Assembly (NCBI RefSeq): GCF_002368415.1
Contig: NZ_AP018290.1
Span: 5,841,614-5,905,613, forward strand
Source: Calothrix sp. NIES-4105
GTDB taxonomy: Bacteria; Cyanobacteriota; Cyanobacteriia; Cyanobacteriales; Nostocaceae
Length of the DNA: 64,000 nucleotides
Reading direction: 5' to 3'
Part shown: in pieces, positions 42,126 to 51,750 of the stretch
How positions within the stretch are numbered: the stretch's first letter is position 1
Layout: each line of letters begins with the position of its first letter
Program-made: the position numbers and the translations under genes
The notes under the pieces: model-generated
What the model was told of the DNA's origin: nothing
The model's input: only the letters and a program-made list of their open reading frames with translations
Database searches by the model: none

Positions 42126-44828
42126 ATGAAAAATAATTTTATAAACATAAATTTACTGTTAATATTTGTTGCATTTAATGTGACTTTTAATTTTAATTAT
42201 GATTTTAATTCTTTATATATTCAAATTCCTACAGCAGTAGCTGAAAATAATAGTAAAGCGGAAGCGGATAGACTCAGGCAGCAGGGAGAAAAGCAAATAG
42301 AGGCAGGACAATATGTACAAGGTACTAATCTCCTCGAACAAGCAATGATGATTTATCGCCAAATTGGAGATAAGGAAAGTGCAAAAAATATTGTTAACAG
42401 AATTTTTGTAATTTATGGGTCGCAGGGAGCACACGATAAATTAGAGCGGTTACTACCTATATATCAGGAATTAAATTATAATGAAAATCAAGTAAATAGT
42501 GAAGAGCAAACAAAAATAGAATTAGATAATAGAATTAAAGACTCTATTGATCTAGGTTTCGTTCAATTAGAAAAACAAAATTATGTTCTAGCTAAAAGTC
42601 ATTTTGAAGAGGCTTTGTCTCAAGCAAAATCCCTTGGCGGTGAAAAAGAAAAAATTGAAGCCTTCAAAGCCATTGGAATTTTTTATCTTTATACCGGAGA
42701 TTATACCAATACTTTGGCTAATTTAAAGTTAGCCAAAGACTTACTACCTGCGAGGATTCAAGCAATAGAAAAAGAAATTGCTATAATGGCTAGCGGTGGT
42801 GGCATCAATCAAATGAGTCAGAAATTATCGGCAATTGCAAGCGATACTGTACCAATTTTATTACTTCTAGGCGAAACTTATTTACAACAGAAAAATCCTA
42901 GTGAAGCTTTAACTTATTTTGAAAAAGCCGCTGCAATAGAAGCAAAGGTAGACAATGATTATCACAAAAGCTTTCTGCATTTTTTTTATGTAGACCCTTA
43001 TCTGTTCTTAAGTAGGGCAAACTATAGTTTAGGAAAATATGATGTAGCTCTTACTTATGCTCGAAAAGCTATAGAAAAAGGTCAAAGTATTCAAGACCCT
43101 TTTGTAAGGGATGCTGTATTACCTTTTTCTATGGGAGATTTCGGTAATGGACATGGTCATGTTCTCGCGGGAATTGCTTTAGAGAAGTTAGGAAAGCTAG
43201 AACAAGCAGAGCAAGAATTAAAGCAAGCAGTAAAAATATTTGAAACTATCCGAAAAAAATCATCGTTGCAAAAAAATATCAAAGAAAATCTTAAACTATT
43301 TGACAATCAGGTTCGTGCGACTTCCTTATTACAACGAATTCTTTTAGCTCAAAATAAATCAGCGGAAGCTTTAGCTGCTACAGAATCGGGACGAGGTCGT
43401 TTGTTGGTAGAAGCTGCAACAGCATCCAGGCAACTTACTTTAGAAGAAAAAATCGACGCTATAATCAATGCTAGACATACTCCTGAGAGTCTTTGCAAGG
43501 AGGAGGAGAAACTAGACAGGTTATATCCTGGAACGAGAAGTGGATTTGAGTGCGATGGCAAAAAATTAATGCAAGAACTTAAAGAAAAATATTTAGAGGA
43601 GGTTCGAGAATCTCCAGAAATGATTGATATGTTCACAAGCGCTACTCCCTCAAATATTAACCCCCTAAATGTAGGGCAATTACAACAAATTGTTCAATCT
43701 CATCAGGTAACGCTAGTACAATACTCTATCATTTCTGAAACTACTTTTTTTCATAGTTCTCACACTACCCAAAAAGGCTCTTGGAGGATATTCCCTGCGG
43801 AAGAGCAAAAATTAGCTATTTGGGTTGTCAAACCTACAGGGAAAATATATTCTCGTCTAATTGACCTCAAAGCTCAAAATGTCAATCTCAAAGACTTGGT
43901 AGCTAATACCCGTCGAACAATGGGATTAGACCGCACTATTGGAGTTACTCTCAAACCAGGTGCAAAATTACCAGATGGTTCTACTCGTAATTCTTCTGGA
44001 GTTCAATCTAAAGAAAAACTCAAGCAACTCCATAAATTACTCATAGACCCCATTGCTGATTTATTACCAAATAACCCAGAAGCCAAAGTTGTTTTTGTTC
44101 CAGATAAACAATTATTTCTAGTTCCCTTTGCTGCTTTAATCGACTCTAAAGATAAGTATTTTATCGAAAAGCATACGAGTACTACTGCACCTTCTATTCA
44201 AGCCCTAGAAGTTACCCGTCAAAAAAAGCAACAACAAACCAAACCTGGTAAGCTTGCGGTGGTAGTAGGTAATCCAACAAGAAATTTACCTGGTGCGGAG
44301 CAAGAAGGAAGAGAAGTTGCTCGACTACTTAATAGCCAGTTTTTAACGGGAAACCAAGCGACTAAAGCTCTATTGTTACAACGATTACCCAGCGCGCGGT
44401 ATATTCATTTAGCGACTCATGGGCTATTAGAAGATTATACGGGTTTTGGTATTCCAGGAGCAGTTGCTCTCGCTCCCTCGCAGCAAGATAATGGTTTGTT
44501 AACTTCTAGCGAAATTCAAGAGTTAGATTTAAAAGCTGAATTAGCTGTTCTTAGTGCTTGCGATACAGGTGGGGGTGATATTACTGGGGATGGAGTGGTC
44601 GGTTTATCTAGAGCTTTAATTATTGCAGGAGTTCCTAGTATTGTAGTTTCTTTATGGTCTGTTCCTGATGCTCCAACAGCGGAATTAATGGTGGAATTTT
44701 ACCGTAATTTCCAAGAGCGGAATTTAGACAAAGCTCAAGCTCTGCGTCAAGCAATGTTAAAAATGATGCAAACTCATCCCGACCCTATTAATTGGGCTGG
44801 TTTTACTTTAATTGGACAATCTAAATAA
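42126..44828 (+). CDS. TPR-CHAT protease, exported
   Basis: About 900 residues from ATG 42126 (MKNNFININLLLIFVAFNVT); an in-frame TTG at 42102 overlaps the previous gene and is less likely. The hydrophobic N-terminus is a signal or anchor. TPR-type helical pairs span about 40-430 (RLRQQGEKQIEAGQYVQGT, SHFEEALSQAKSL, GKLEQAEQELKQAVKIF). The CHAT domain has His765 (IHLATHGLLED) and Cys812 (LSACDTGGGD), and the usual GVVGLSRALIIAGVPS follows. The TPR array likely recognises a partner or substrate. With CHAT-CHASE2 and the caspase gene, three putative cysteine proteases are encoded together. Confidence 0.9.
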   Translation: MKNNFININLLLIFVAFNVTFNFNYDFNSLYIQIPTAVAENNSKAEADRLRQQGEKQIEAGQYVQGTNLLEQAMMIYRQIGDKESAKNIVNRIFVIYGSQGAHDKLERLLPIYQELNYNENQVNSEEQTKIELDNRIKDSIDLGFVQLEKQNYVLAKSHFEEALSQAKSLGGEKEKIEAFKAIGIFYLYTGDYTNTLANLKLAKDLLPARIQAIEKEIAIMASGGGINQMSQKLSAIASDTVPILLLLGETYLQQKNPSEALTYFEKAAAIEAKVDNDYHKSFLHFFYVDPYLFLSRANYSLGKYDVALTYARKAIEKGQSIQDPFVRDAVLPFSMGDFGNGHGHVLAGIALEKLGKLEQAEQELKQAVKIFETIRKKSSLQKNIKENLKLFDNQVRATSLLQRILLAQNKSAEALAATESGRGRLLVEAATASRQLTLEEKIDAIINARHTPESLCKEEEKLDRLYPGTRSGFECDGKKLMQELKEKYLEEVRESPEMIDMFTSATPSNINPLNVGQLQQIVQSHQVTLVQYSIISETTFFHSSHTTQKGSWRIFPAEEQKLAIWVVKPTGKIYSRLIDLKAQNVNLKDLVANTRRTMGLDRTIGVTLKPGAKLPDGSTRNSSGVQSKEKLKQLHKLLIDPIADLLPNNPEAKVVFVPDKQLFLVPFAALIDSKDKYFIEKHTSTTAPSIQALEVTRQKKQQQTKPGKLAVVVGNPTRNLPGAEQEGREVARLLNSQFLTGNQATKALLLQRLPSARYIHLATHGLLEDYTGFGIPGAVALAPSQQDNGLLTSSEIQELDLKAELAVLSACDTGGGDITGDGVVGLSRALIIAGVPSIVVSLWSVPDAPTAELMVEFYRNFQERNLDKAQALRQAMLKMMQTHPDPINWAGFTLIGQSK

Positions 44829-44851
44829 ATAATATTAGATTTTGATTAACT

Positions 44852-47113
44852 ATGTCTCATTTAAAACGGCGCCAATTTTTGCAATTTGCAGGTTCAACCT
44901 TAACAGCTTTGGGGTTAAGCCAGTTGGATATCAAACATCAAAGTCTACGCTATGCTAAAGCTATTTCTTCTTCTAACCCTCGTAAATTAGCGCTTTTAGT
45001 TGGAATTAATAAATATCAAAATCTTGAACACCTCAAAGGCGCCCTCACTGATATTTATCTACAGAAAGAATTGTTAGTATATCGTTTTGGCTTTAATCCT
45101 AAAGATATACTACTAGTTAGTGACGAAAGTGAAATTAAACCAACTCGTGAAGGAATTTTACAAGCTTTTGAAGAACATTTAATTAAACAAGCAAAACCAG
45201 GAGATACAGTAGTTTACCACTTTTCAGGGCATGGTTCTCAACTTTTAGATATAGATAGTGGTTTTGAAGATAATCTTAACAGTACTTTTGTTCCTAACAA
45301 TCGCTCTATTTCTCCAACTGGCAATCAAAAAAAAGTTTCTGACATTACAGGCAAAACTCTGTTCTTGTTGATGTCGGCAATAAATGCAGAAAACCTCACT
45401 GTTGTACTAGATAGTTGTTACTCAGGGGGAGGGAAAAGAGGAAATCTAACTATTCGTTCAATAGAAGGGGGAAAAGAATATATTCCTAACGACATTGAAT
45501 TGAAATATCAACAGAAATGGCTGTCTAATTTAAATATGTCTCCGCAAGAACTAGTGCAACGCAGAAAAACGAGTGTTGCGAGAGGAGTAGTAATTTCTTC
45601 AGCCAGAAGAGACCAACTAGCCATAGAAACGTACTTAGATAATTTTGTTGCAGGAGCATTTACTTATTTGATGACTCAATATCTTTGGCAAGAAAGTAGT
45701 GCGGTTATAGCTGAAAGCCTCATAGCTAATACCTCTCGTGGCATAGCTAATACATTTTCTTATAATCAAGCACCAGAGTTTGAGGTAAAGATTAATAGCA
45801 ATAATGAAACTAAACCAATATATTTTATTCCTCAACAAGTTCCTACAGCAGAAGCAGTAATCACTCAAGTTAGTGGTAATAATATTAACTTTTGGTTAGG
45901 AGGTGTATCACCCCAAGCTCTTGCAGCCTTTAACCAAAATGCCATTTTTAAAATAGTAGACAGACAAGGCGCCGAGCAAGGAAAAATAGAATTACAATCT
46001 CGTAACGGTTTACAAGGTGTAGGAAAATTATTAGAAATTAAACAACCAGATTTATTACAGAAAGGAGCATTTTTGCAGGAGAGGATTAGAGTAATTCCCC
46101 CTGATTATAAATTGCGTATTGGATTAGAGGCTTCTTTAGGTAATGATATTACTATGGCGAAAAATGAAATCGATAAAATTGGGCGCCTTGAAGTCATCCC
46201 CTTACAAACAGGAGAAGTCCACTATATATTCGGTAGGATGACAGAACAGCAACAAAAGCAACTGAGAAATAAGCAAGCTGCTAATATTCCCGCGCTCAAT
46301 AGTTTAGGTTTATATACAGAAGGACTTGATATAATTCCTGGTTCATTCGGTAGTGCTAAAGAAACAATAGGTGATGCTTTAACCCGTCTGAAGCCTAAAT
46401 TTCGTTCTCTTTTAGCAGCAAGAATTATTAAATTAACTTTAAATGCTGGTTCTTCACGCCTAAACATACTCGCTGTTTTAAATATTTTAGATACAACAGA
46501 AACAGTTACCGCTCAAACCTTTCCATCTCGAACAGTAGGTAAAGTCAGTGAAATATCTGCAAATCCTCCTAAAAACCCTAAAATTACTTATCAAAATGGT
46601 ATCCCTCAAATTCCCTTAAAGACACTTGTTCAATTTCAAGTTAAAAATCAGGAAACTAACGACCTCTATATAACAGTATTAATTATCAACCCAGAAGGAG
46701 AGATTAGCATAATCTTTCCCAACACCTGGTCAGCTGCGGATAATGCCACCCTTGTTAAAGCAGGTGAAACTCTTAGAATTCCGAAAGCAGAAGATGATTG
46801 GCAATTAGAAATTAAAAAACCCCTAGGGCAAACTGAAGTACTAGTAGTTGCAAGTAAATCACCGTTAAGAAAGAGTTTGCAGAGTTTACAAACAATTGCC
46901 CAAGCACAAGGGAGAAGAGATGTACCTGTTGCGCTAGCGGATAACCCTAGTGATATTATTAATCTTTTATTAGAAGATATTGATAGTAGTCTTGACAACA
47001 CAAGCCTTGGTAGAAATAGCTCTAACCCTTCTAGAGTGAATACAAGAAGACCAGTTCGTACCGATACGAACCAATTAGCTGCCATGTCCATTACCTATCA
47101 AGCGGTCAACTAG
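44852..47113 (+). CDS. Caspase-like (C14) protease with DUF4384-like C-terminus
   Basis: A 753-residue protein. The N-terminus RRQFLQFAGSTLTALGLS is a Tat-like export signal. The caspase fold follows: KLALLVGINKYQNLEHLKGA, VVYHFSGHGSQ (His127) and LTVVLDSCYSGGG (Cys189). A C-terminal beta-rich domain carries the DUF4384-like segment FQVKNQETNDLYITVLIINP, ISIIFPNTWSA. The metacaspase-type dyad is intact, so activity is plausible; cyanobacterial orthocaspases cleave after Arg/Lys. It starts 24 bases after TPR-CHAT. With a Tat signal it would act in the periplasm or at the cell surface, perhaps in programmed-death-like or stress proteolysis (inference). Confidence 0.9.
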   Translation: MSHLKRRQFLQFAGSTLTALGLSQLDIKHQSLRYAKAISSSNPRKLALLVGINKYQNLEHLKGALTDIYLQKELLVYRFGFNPKDILLVSDESEIKPTREGILQAFEEHLIKQAKPGDTVVYHFSGHGSQLLDIDSGFEDNLNSTFVPNNRSISPTGNQKKVSDITGKTLFLLMSAINAENLTVVLDSCYSGGGKRGNLTIRSIEGGKEYIPNDIELKYQQKWLSNLNMSPQELVQRRKTSVARGVVISSARRDQLAIETYLDNFVAGAFTYLMTQYLWQESSAVIAESLIANTSRGIANTFSYNQAPEFEVKINSNNETKPIYFIPQQVPTAEAVITQVSGNNINFWLGGVSPQALAAFNQNAIFKIVDRQGAEQGKIELQSRNGLQGVGKLLEIKQPDLLQKGAFLQERIRVIPPDYKLRIGLEASLGNDITMAKNEIDKIGRLEVIPLQTGEVHYIFGRMTEQQQKQLRNKQAANIPALNSLGLYTEGLDIIPGSFGSAKETIGDALTRLKPKFRSLLAARIIKLTLNAGSSRLNILAVLNILDTTETVTAQTFPSRTVGKVSEISANPPKNPKITYQNGIPQIPLKTLVQFQVKNQETNDLYITVLIINPEGEISIIFPNTWSAADNATLVKAGETLRIPKAEDDWQLEIKKPLGQTEVLVVASKSPLRKSLQSLQTIAQAQGRRDVPVALADNPSDIINLLLEDIDSSLDNTSLGRNSSNPSRVNTRRPVRTDTNQLAAMSITYQAVN

Positions 47114-47224
47114 AAACCAAATTTTTTTTACGTAAGTGCGTAACTTTTGAAACTTAGATGCGAAATGTTTATTGAATAAGTTAACTAATATATTTTGCTG
47201 CATTTGCAGTTACAGGAGCGAGCC

Positions 47225-47512
47225 ATGAAACAAATGCTAACTGTTGCTGGAGGGGTATTCTTTGCAATTGGAATCATGTCTTTCATTTTTGGGGGTTGGA
47301 CTTTTTTGGAAAAAGCCAAGTTTGAGAATGAGCTAGCAAGTCGAGACCAAACAAATAAATTTATTAGTCAAGTGGCAGGTTTGGACTTGTTAAATAAGCG
47401 AGAATTAGAGCTTAAGCAAAATATAATGATTTCCTCTTTTGTCGCTGCGGGGATATCTAGTTCTATTGGTGTAGGTCTTGCTGTTGCTGGAAAAACTAAG
47501 GCGCCGGAATAA
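47225..47512 (+). CDS. Small two-helix membrane protein downstream of the caspase gene
   Basis: A 95-residue protein from ATG 47225, with AGGAG upstream that favours it over earlier in-frame starts. The N-terminal helix (LTVAGGVFFAIGIMSFIFGG) and the C-terminal helix (FVAAGISSSIGVGLAVAG) are hydrophobic, joined by a charged loop (KAKFENELASRDQTNKFISQ). I do not recognise a family. It starts 112 bases after the caspase stop, so it may belong to the same operon or be a holin-like accessory; that is speculation. Confidence 0.6.
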   Translation: MKQMLTVAGGVFFAIGIMSFIFGGWTFLEKAKFENELASRDQTNKFISQVAGLDLLNKRELELKQNIMISSFVAAGISSSIGVGLAVAGKTKAPE

Positions 47513-47583
47513 CAACATAAAACATAATCTTTCTCAATAAGCTTGGTTTTTCTTCAAAATTTACGTCAATAGGAGCTAAAATA

Positions 47584-48003
47584 ATGTTGCGCTTAAAATC
47601 TTTACTTAAGACGACACTTGTAATGCCCACAATAGTTATGAGCATAATTGCAGCTACTCATAAACCTGCAATTTCCGCTCAAGACTGTCCCTATAGTGTT
47701 TATAACTCTGCAAATACTTATGCAAATAGCATTGTAACTAATTCTAACATCTGGTCTTTCTTATTACCGATGAATATGCGGACTATCGTTGAAGAGTGTA
47801 CATACTTTGCTAACGAGGGTGCATTTATCCTTTACATGAGAATTAATTGGCAGCATCCTTGGGTGGAGAATAAACCTTATTCTGCAGTTGTCAGAGTGGA
47901 ATCTACAAGTAACGGTAGTTGGACTTGGCACCTTAAGGATGCTAATTCTAATTTATTGGAGCATCTCGTAACTATAGGTGTTATAAAGGCCATTAGTCAA
48001 TAG
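47584..48003 (+). CDS. Small secreted hypothetical protein
   Basis: A 139-residue protein with a signal peptide (TTLVMPTIVMSIIAATHKPA, cleavage near ISAQ). The mature part is short and aromatic (DCPYSVYNSANTYANSIV, MRINWQHPWVENKPYSAVVR, SNGSWTWHLKDA) and includes two cysteines that could form a disulfide. The ribosome site is AGGAG. No family is recognised. It is the last plus-strand gene before the RTX-like gene and may mark the end of the caspase operon. Confidence 0.55.
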   Translation: MLRLKSLLKTTLVMPTIVMSIIAATHKPAISAQDCPYSVYNSANTYANSIVTNSNIWSFLLPMNMRTIVEECTYFANEGAFILYMRINWQHPWVENKPYSAVVRVESTSNGSWTWHLKDANSNLLEHLVTIGVIKAISQ

Positions 48004-48084
48004 TTAATAGTCAGCAGTTGTTAGACAAAAAAGCTACAAATAGAGCGTTCTCATTTAACCCAAAGTAAAAGCACACTGAAAATC

Positions 48085-49425
48085 ATGGAAATTATCACAG
48101 GCAACAGTAACGATACCGTCATCAGACCCACCCTGGTTAATGGCGTAGTCTTTCGCAGCAATGATGTCATCAGAACCAATGGCGGTAACGACACAATCAA
48201 CCCTGGACTGGGTGAAATCGACTACGTGTATGGCGGGGATGGCATTGATCATCTCATCCTGGACTACTCAATTGGGGATACGGGCACGGGAATTCTCTTC
48301 ACTGGCAGCAGTGCCCGGAGATGGACTGATAATACCAATAATCGTCGAACCTTAGATTCCATCCTTTATTTTGACATTGAGCAGTTTACCATTACTGGCA
48401 CCAGCAAAGATGACACCTTTAACCTCAGTACCACCAACAGCGTCATTCGTGCTGGAGCGGGCAACGATCAGGTGAGTGTAACCCAACCGATTACAGGAAA
48501 TATTGGCACACTTGATGGTGGTGTCGGCTTTGACTATTTAGTGCTAGACCTTTCTAACCAAACAGCGAACCTCACCCTCACCAATCTCCAAGACATCAAC
48601 ATTGCTGGGGTTGTCAGAGCAACCAATTTCGAGCGGTTTTCACTCGAAACAGGCAGCGGCAACGATACTGTTCTCCAGTCTGGCATCGTCAACGGTTCTG
48701 TCCTGCGGCAAAATGATCTTATTAAAACAGGTGCTGGCAACGACACAATTAATGCTGGATTGGGTTCAGACACAGTACTTGGTGGTGATGGATTGGATCA
48801 TCTAATTATCGACTACTCGGTTGGCGACACAGGGACAGGGATGCGCTTCAATGGCAGTAATTTTTATGGCACTGCCTCGCGTGATATTAGCACTACAAAC
48901 CCTACCAACTTAGATTTCATCGAGTTTAATGGCATTGAGCGTTTTACAGTCACGGGAACCAGTAAAGCTGATAGTCTTTTTGCTGCTGGTGGCAACGACA
49001 TCATCAATGCTGGCACAGGTAATGACACGATTCGCGGGGGAGCAGGGGGCGATTTACTTACTGGTGGAAGTGGTTTAGATACCTTCCAGTATCAATCACT
49101 GACAGACTCTCTACTATCCAATTACGATGTGATTACAGACTTGCAGATCGGGATTGATGTTATCGATAGTACTAGGGCGATTTCAGCCACTCAAATCCGA
49201 AAACTGGGGTACGTGAGTGCTTTGACTGAAACTGCCATTCAGGAGGTGTTGACCCCCACCAACTTTGTGGTCAATGGTGCTTCCACCTTTAAATTCCGGG
49301 ATGGGCTGATTGACCGTAGCTTCCTGGGACTCAATGATGGCAGGGCTGGGTTTTCTGCAACCACAGACAGCATCATCGAAATAACCGGATTTACCGGCAA
49401 TTTGAACAACCTGAGTCTTGTCTAA
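48085..49425 (+). CDS. RTX-like calcium-binding surface protein with bluetail-type C-terminus
   Basis: A 446-residue protein of RTX-type repeats: GGNDTINPGLGEIDYVYGGD, GSGNDTVLQSG, AGNDTINAGLGSDTVLGGDG and GTGNDTIRGGAGGDLLTGGS, binding calcium in a parallel beta-roll. The C-terminal about 55 residues (TFKFRDGLIDRSFLGLNDG...SIIEITGFTG) match a tail I associate with cyanobacterial bluetail-domain surface proteins. There is no signal peptide, as expected for type I secretion. The sequence looks richer in GC and in C-ending codons than its AT-rich neighbours, suggesting transfer. It starts after a short gap from the caspase operon's last genes but is probably independent. Confidence 0.85.
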   Translation: MEIITGNSNDTVIRPTLVNGVVFRSNDVIRTNGGNDTINPGLGEIDYVYGGDGIDHLILDYSIGDTGTGILFTGSSARRWTDNTNNRRTLDSILYFDIEQFTITGTSKDDTFNLSTTNSVIRAGAGNDQVSVTQPITGNIGTLDGGVGFDYLVLDLSNQTANLTLTNLQDINIAGVVRATNFERFSLETGSGNDTVLQSGIVNGSVLRQNDLIKTGAGNDTINAGLGSDTVLGGDGLDHLIIDYSVGDTGTGMRFNGSNFYGTASRDISTTNPTNLDFIEFNGIERFTVTGTSKADSLFAAGGNDIINAGTGNDTIRGGAGGDLLTGGSGLDTFQYQSLTDSLLSNYDVITDLQIGIDVIDSTRAISATQIRKLGYVSALTETAIQEVLTPTNFVVNGASTFKFRDGLIDRSFLGLNDGRAGFSATTDSIIEITGFTGNLNNLSLV

Positions 49426-50343
49426 CCCAAATTCCGCACCCTGACTGTCATAATAGTCAATTACTTAAAAATCTAACGTTTTAGAGCTATAAATACTGCT
49501 TGCAACGAGGGTTCCTTCCGTCAATATAACTAGATGGAGTATGTTAAATAGCTTTATACACTTCTAAAAACGAGTATACGATTGTGACAGTTGAGGTGCG
49601 GAATGTGGGGTTTAAAATTAGAGTGTTTATCTCTCGGCGCAAATAAATGAATATTGTTTTAACTACTGCGCGGTACGGCACCTGCAAGCTATCAAACTAT
49701 CAAGTAATGTAGAGCTGTTATGCCGTTATGCCCAGCAAATAACGCATTAAATTATAGTCTCAAATGATGATGCTCCTTATATTCGCTTTACTTCTGGGCG
49801 TTCGCTTATTTTTAGAGCTAGAGGGTAATTAAAGCCTTGATCTAAAAGGGAAAAGGTGATTTCTAAGTAAATCATTGATTGTCTGTAACATTTATGACTA
49901 TCATATAAGCCTCTCAGAGGCGATTATTTAAGGCATAGGGATAACATAAATCGTAAAATAGCGCTTCCGTCCTATACCAAATAAAAATGCCTGAATCGAT
50001 TGGCGAGTCTGGATTATAAGCCCAGTAAGCCTTAATTAAATCGAGAGGTTAATGCAGGAGCGAACGGGCAGTTAGGAAGCTAGCAGTCGCACGCTGGCGC
50101 CGTATTTAATACGGCGCTATACCCTTCATTGGTCTGTTCTATTGTATAATTTTAATACTTGTATATCTAAGCTCTTAGTAAAAATATATTAAAATAAATA
50201 ATACCATTTATTCATCGGTAATTCCAAATCCAATTGCGCGCGGGCACACGGGACATATAAATCATTGCAATGACAGAAATTTTTAAAATACGTATACGAG
50301 TACGCTAACTGTGTCCTGTAATACACGTTTGTATACAGTTGCT
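49426..50343. other. Long intergenic stretch
   Basis: About 900 bases without a supported gene. One near-perfect 21-bp palindrome lies at 50097-50117 (separate entry). Several very short open frames exist, but none has a ribosome site or recognisable content. The remainder shows nothing I can name. Confidence 0.5.
50097..50117. repeat. 21-bp palindrome with GGCGCC overlap
   Basis: GCGCCGTATT(T)AATACGGCGC: 10-bp perfect arms around one base. It could be a hairpin or an operator; it lies about 270 bases before the secreted-protein gene. Confidence 0.7.
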
Positions 50344-50347
50344 ATGC

Positions 50348-50353
50348 TATAAT
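50348..50353 (+). promoter_or_regulatory. Extended -10 promoter for the secreted-protein gene
   Basis: TGCTATAAT forms an extended -10 element (TG-N-TATAAT) 35 bases before the ATG at 50388. There is no clear -35 at standard spacing, as expected for extended -10 promoters. Confidence 0.5.
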
Positions 50354-50387
50354 CTTCAATGCAAACTTAGCTTAATCAACTTATAAT

Positions 50388-51323
50388 ATGCCAACTCACT
50401 CTAGTAGTATTCTGTGTCGTCCTGCTGCCAGTGCTGGTGCCCAGATTGAGCGACCTTATAGTAGAAATATGATTAGCTTAGTTTTGATGAGTGCTCTACT
50501 GATAAGTCCTCTTCCAGTTCTAGGGCAATCTTCTGCAACATCGGTTGCCAATCGGGGTGAATCCCTTCTTGCTTTTGACATCAAAGATATCATCCCGATG
50601 GGGCGTAAGGTGAGAAGGTCGCGTAGGATACCTGAGACACCTTCCCAACGCCCCTCAAGAAATAGAATCCTAGACGGATATCAAACGCCTATTCAAGTGC
50701 CTTCTAATTCTTTGCCTGGAAATCGCCAACTACGCCAGCCTCAATCTACAGACCCAGTAAAACAGCAGGAGCAGCAATATGTGAATAGTCTTTCTCCTGA
50801 AGAACGACAGGTTTACGAGATTATCCAGAAAGCCAAACGCGATCTCCGACATCAGCCTATTGCTGATTTTCTTGGGAGCGGATTGGGCATTACTCCCAAA
50901 GGAACTACTCAAACTCCACAAGACCTTGACCGAGAGTTTCAGAATGCTATTCGCGATAGTAATAATTCAACCAGTTCTCAACCTCCAGTTAATAATGGAA
51001 GTGTAGCCCCAGGTACAAGACCTGGCAACCGAATACTTCAGCGCATTTTAAATAAGAGAAGTAATGAAACACATGAACAATGGTATGCCAGAATTGACCC
51101 CGTGATCTCACACACTCCGGGAGAGGAGTATAGGGCGTGGAAAGCAACTTTATCATCGGCTGATAATAAAGCCTATAATGCTCTAGTCCAAAAAGAAAAT
51201 GAGCAGACAAGGAAACGGATGCAAGAGGCGAGTGGAGTGGTGACGGATATGATCAAGCGCGATTTATCTTGTAGATGGGTGTTAGATACTAACGGTGATT
51301 ATGTTAAGGTCTGTAATGATTAA
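50388..51323 (+). CDS. Secreted hypothetical protein, Pro/Arg/Gln-rich
   Basis: A 311-residue protein. A hydrophobic signal (MISLVLMSALLISPLPVLGQ) starts at about residue 28, so an internal ATG at 50469 could be the true start. The mature part is hydrophilic and low in complexity (RKVRRSRRIPETPSQRPSRN, NSLPGNRQLRQPQSTDPVKQ). Later stretches SLSPEERQVYEIIQKAKRD and NKRSNETHEQWYARID look helical. Two cysteines lie near the C-terminus (LSCRWVLDTNGDYVKVC). No domain is recognised. A promoter-like extended -10 precedes it. Confidence 0.6.
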   Translation: MPTHSSSILCRPAASAGAQIERPYSRNMISLVLMSALLISPLPVLGQSSATSVANRGESLLAFDIKDIIPMGRKVRRSRRIPETPSQRPSRNRILDGYQTPIQVPSNSLPGNRQLRQPQSTDPVKQQEQQYVNSLSPEERQVYEIIQKAKRDLRHQPIADFLGSGLGITPKGTTQTPQDLDREFQNAIRDSNNSTSSQPPVNNGSVAPGTRPGNRILQRILNKRSNETHEQWYARIDPVISHTPGEEYRAWKATLSSADNKAYNALVQKENEQTRKRMQEASGVVTDMIKRDLSCRWVLDTNGDYVKVCND

Positions 51324-51452
51324 GCGTAGCTCACGCTAAGTTTACGCTGGCTTCGATGCCTTGATGGGTAGCACTCAAGAGCTAAAAGATCCGCGCAACT
51401 GGAAGGGACAGAGGATGGGGCAAACGCACACGTTTCTTCATAATTCAGAAGC

Positions 51453-51560
51453 ACTCGGCACACGTTTATTACCTTGGCGCTTGACAATAAGATGGATGTC
51501 AAAGACGTGGCGAAGTTGGTAGGTAATTCACCAGAAATTATTTATCGACACTATGCGAGG
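51453..51560 (+). pseudogene. C-terminal relic of a tyrosine recombinase
   Basis: Encodes TRHTFITLALDNKMDVKDVA followed by KLVGNSPEIIYRHYA: the R-H box (RHTF) and the nucleophile tyrosine region (IIYRHYA) of a phage-type integrase. The rest of the gene, including the first catalytic arginine, is not recognisable upstream. A scar of an integrated element next to the Hint/AAA_35 locus. Confidence 0.7.
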
Positions 51561-51667
51561 CTTTGCGAAACCCAACGTGCCAGCAAGAAAATTTGTTGGG
51601 TTCCGTTCCTCCACCCAACCTACAATCAACTTTTTTGAATGCTTAAGTAAGTGCCATTCAACCATAG

Positions 51668-51729
51668 GGTACGTTACTGCATCAAAAATCGCCAAATTCA
51701 AACAAGAAAATAAAGTGCAGTAACGCACC
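51668..51729. repeat. Inverted repeat (GGTACGTTACTGCA / TGCAGTAACGCACC)
   Basis: 14-base arms with one mismatch around a 34-base loop. A relative of the hairpin at 15288-15348 (both end in GTAACGCACC-like sequence). It lies just past the stop of the Hint protein gene on the minus strand, so could act in transcript ending. Confidence 0.65.
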
Positions 51730-51750
51730 ATCACAAACACAAAACAGAGC

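Noticed and set aside
49700-49850. Short membrane-peptide frame near 49,760
   Set aside because: About 20 codons, no ribosome site, no conservation that I can judge.
51453-51560. Active integrase gene
   Set aside because: Only the R-H box to tyrosine segment remains; no upstream coding sequence or start.
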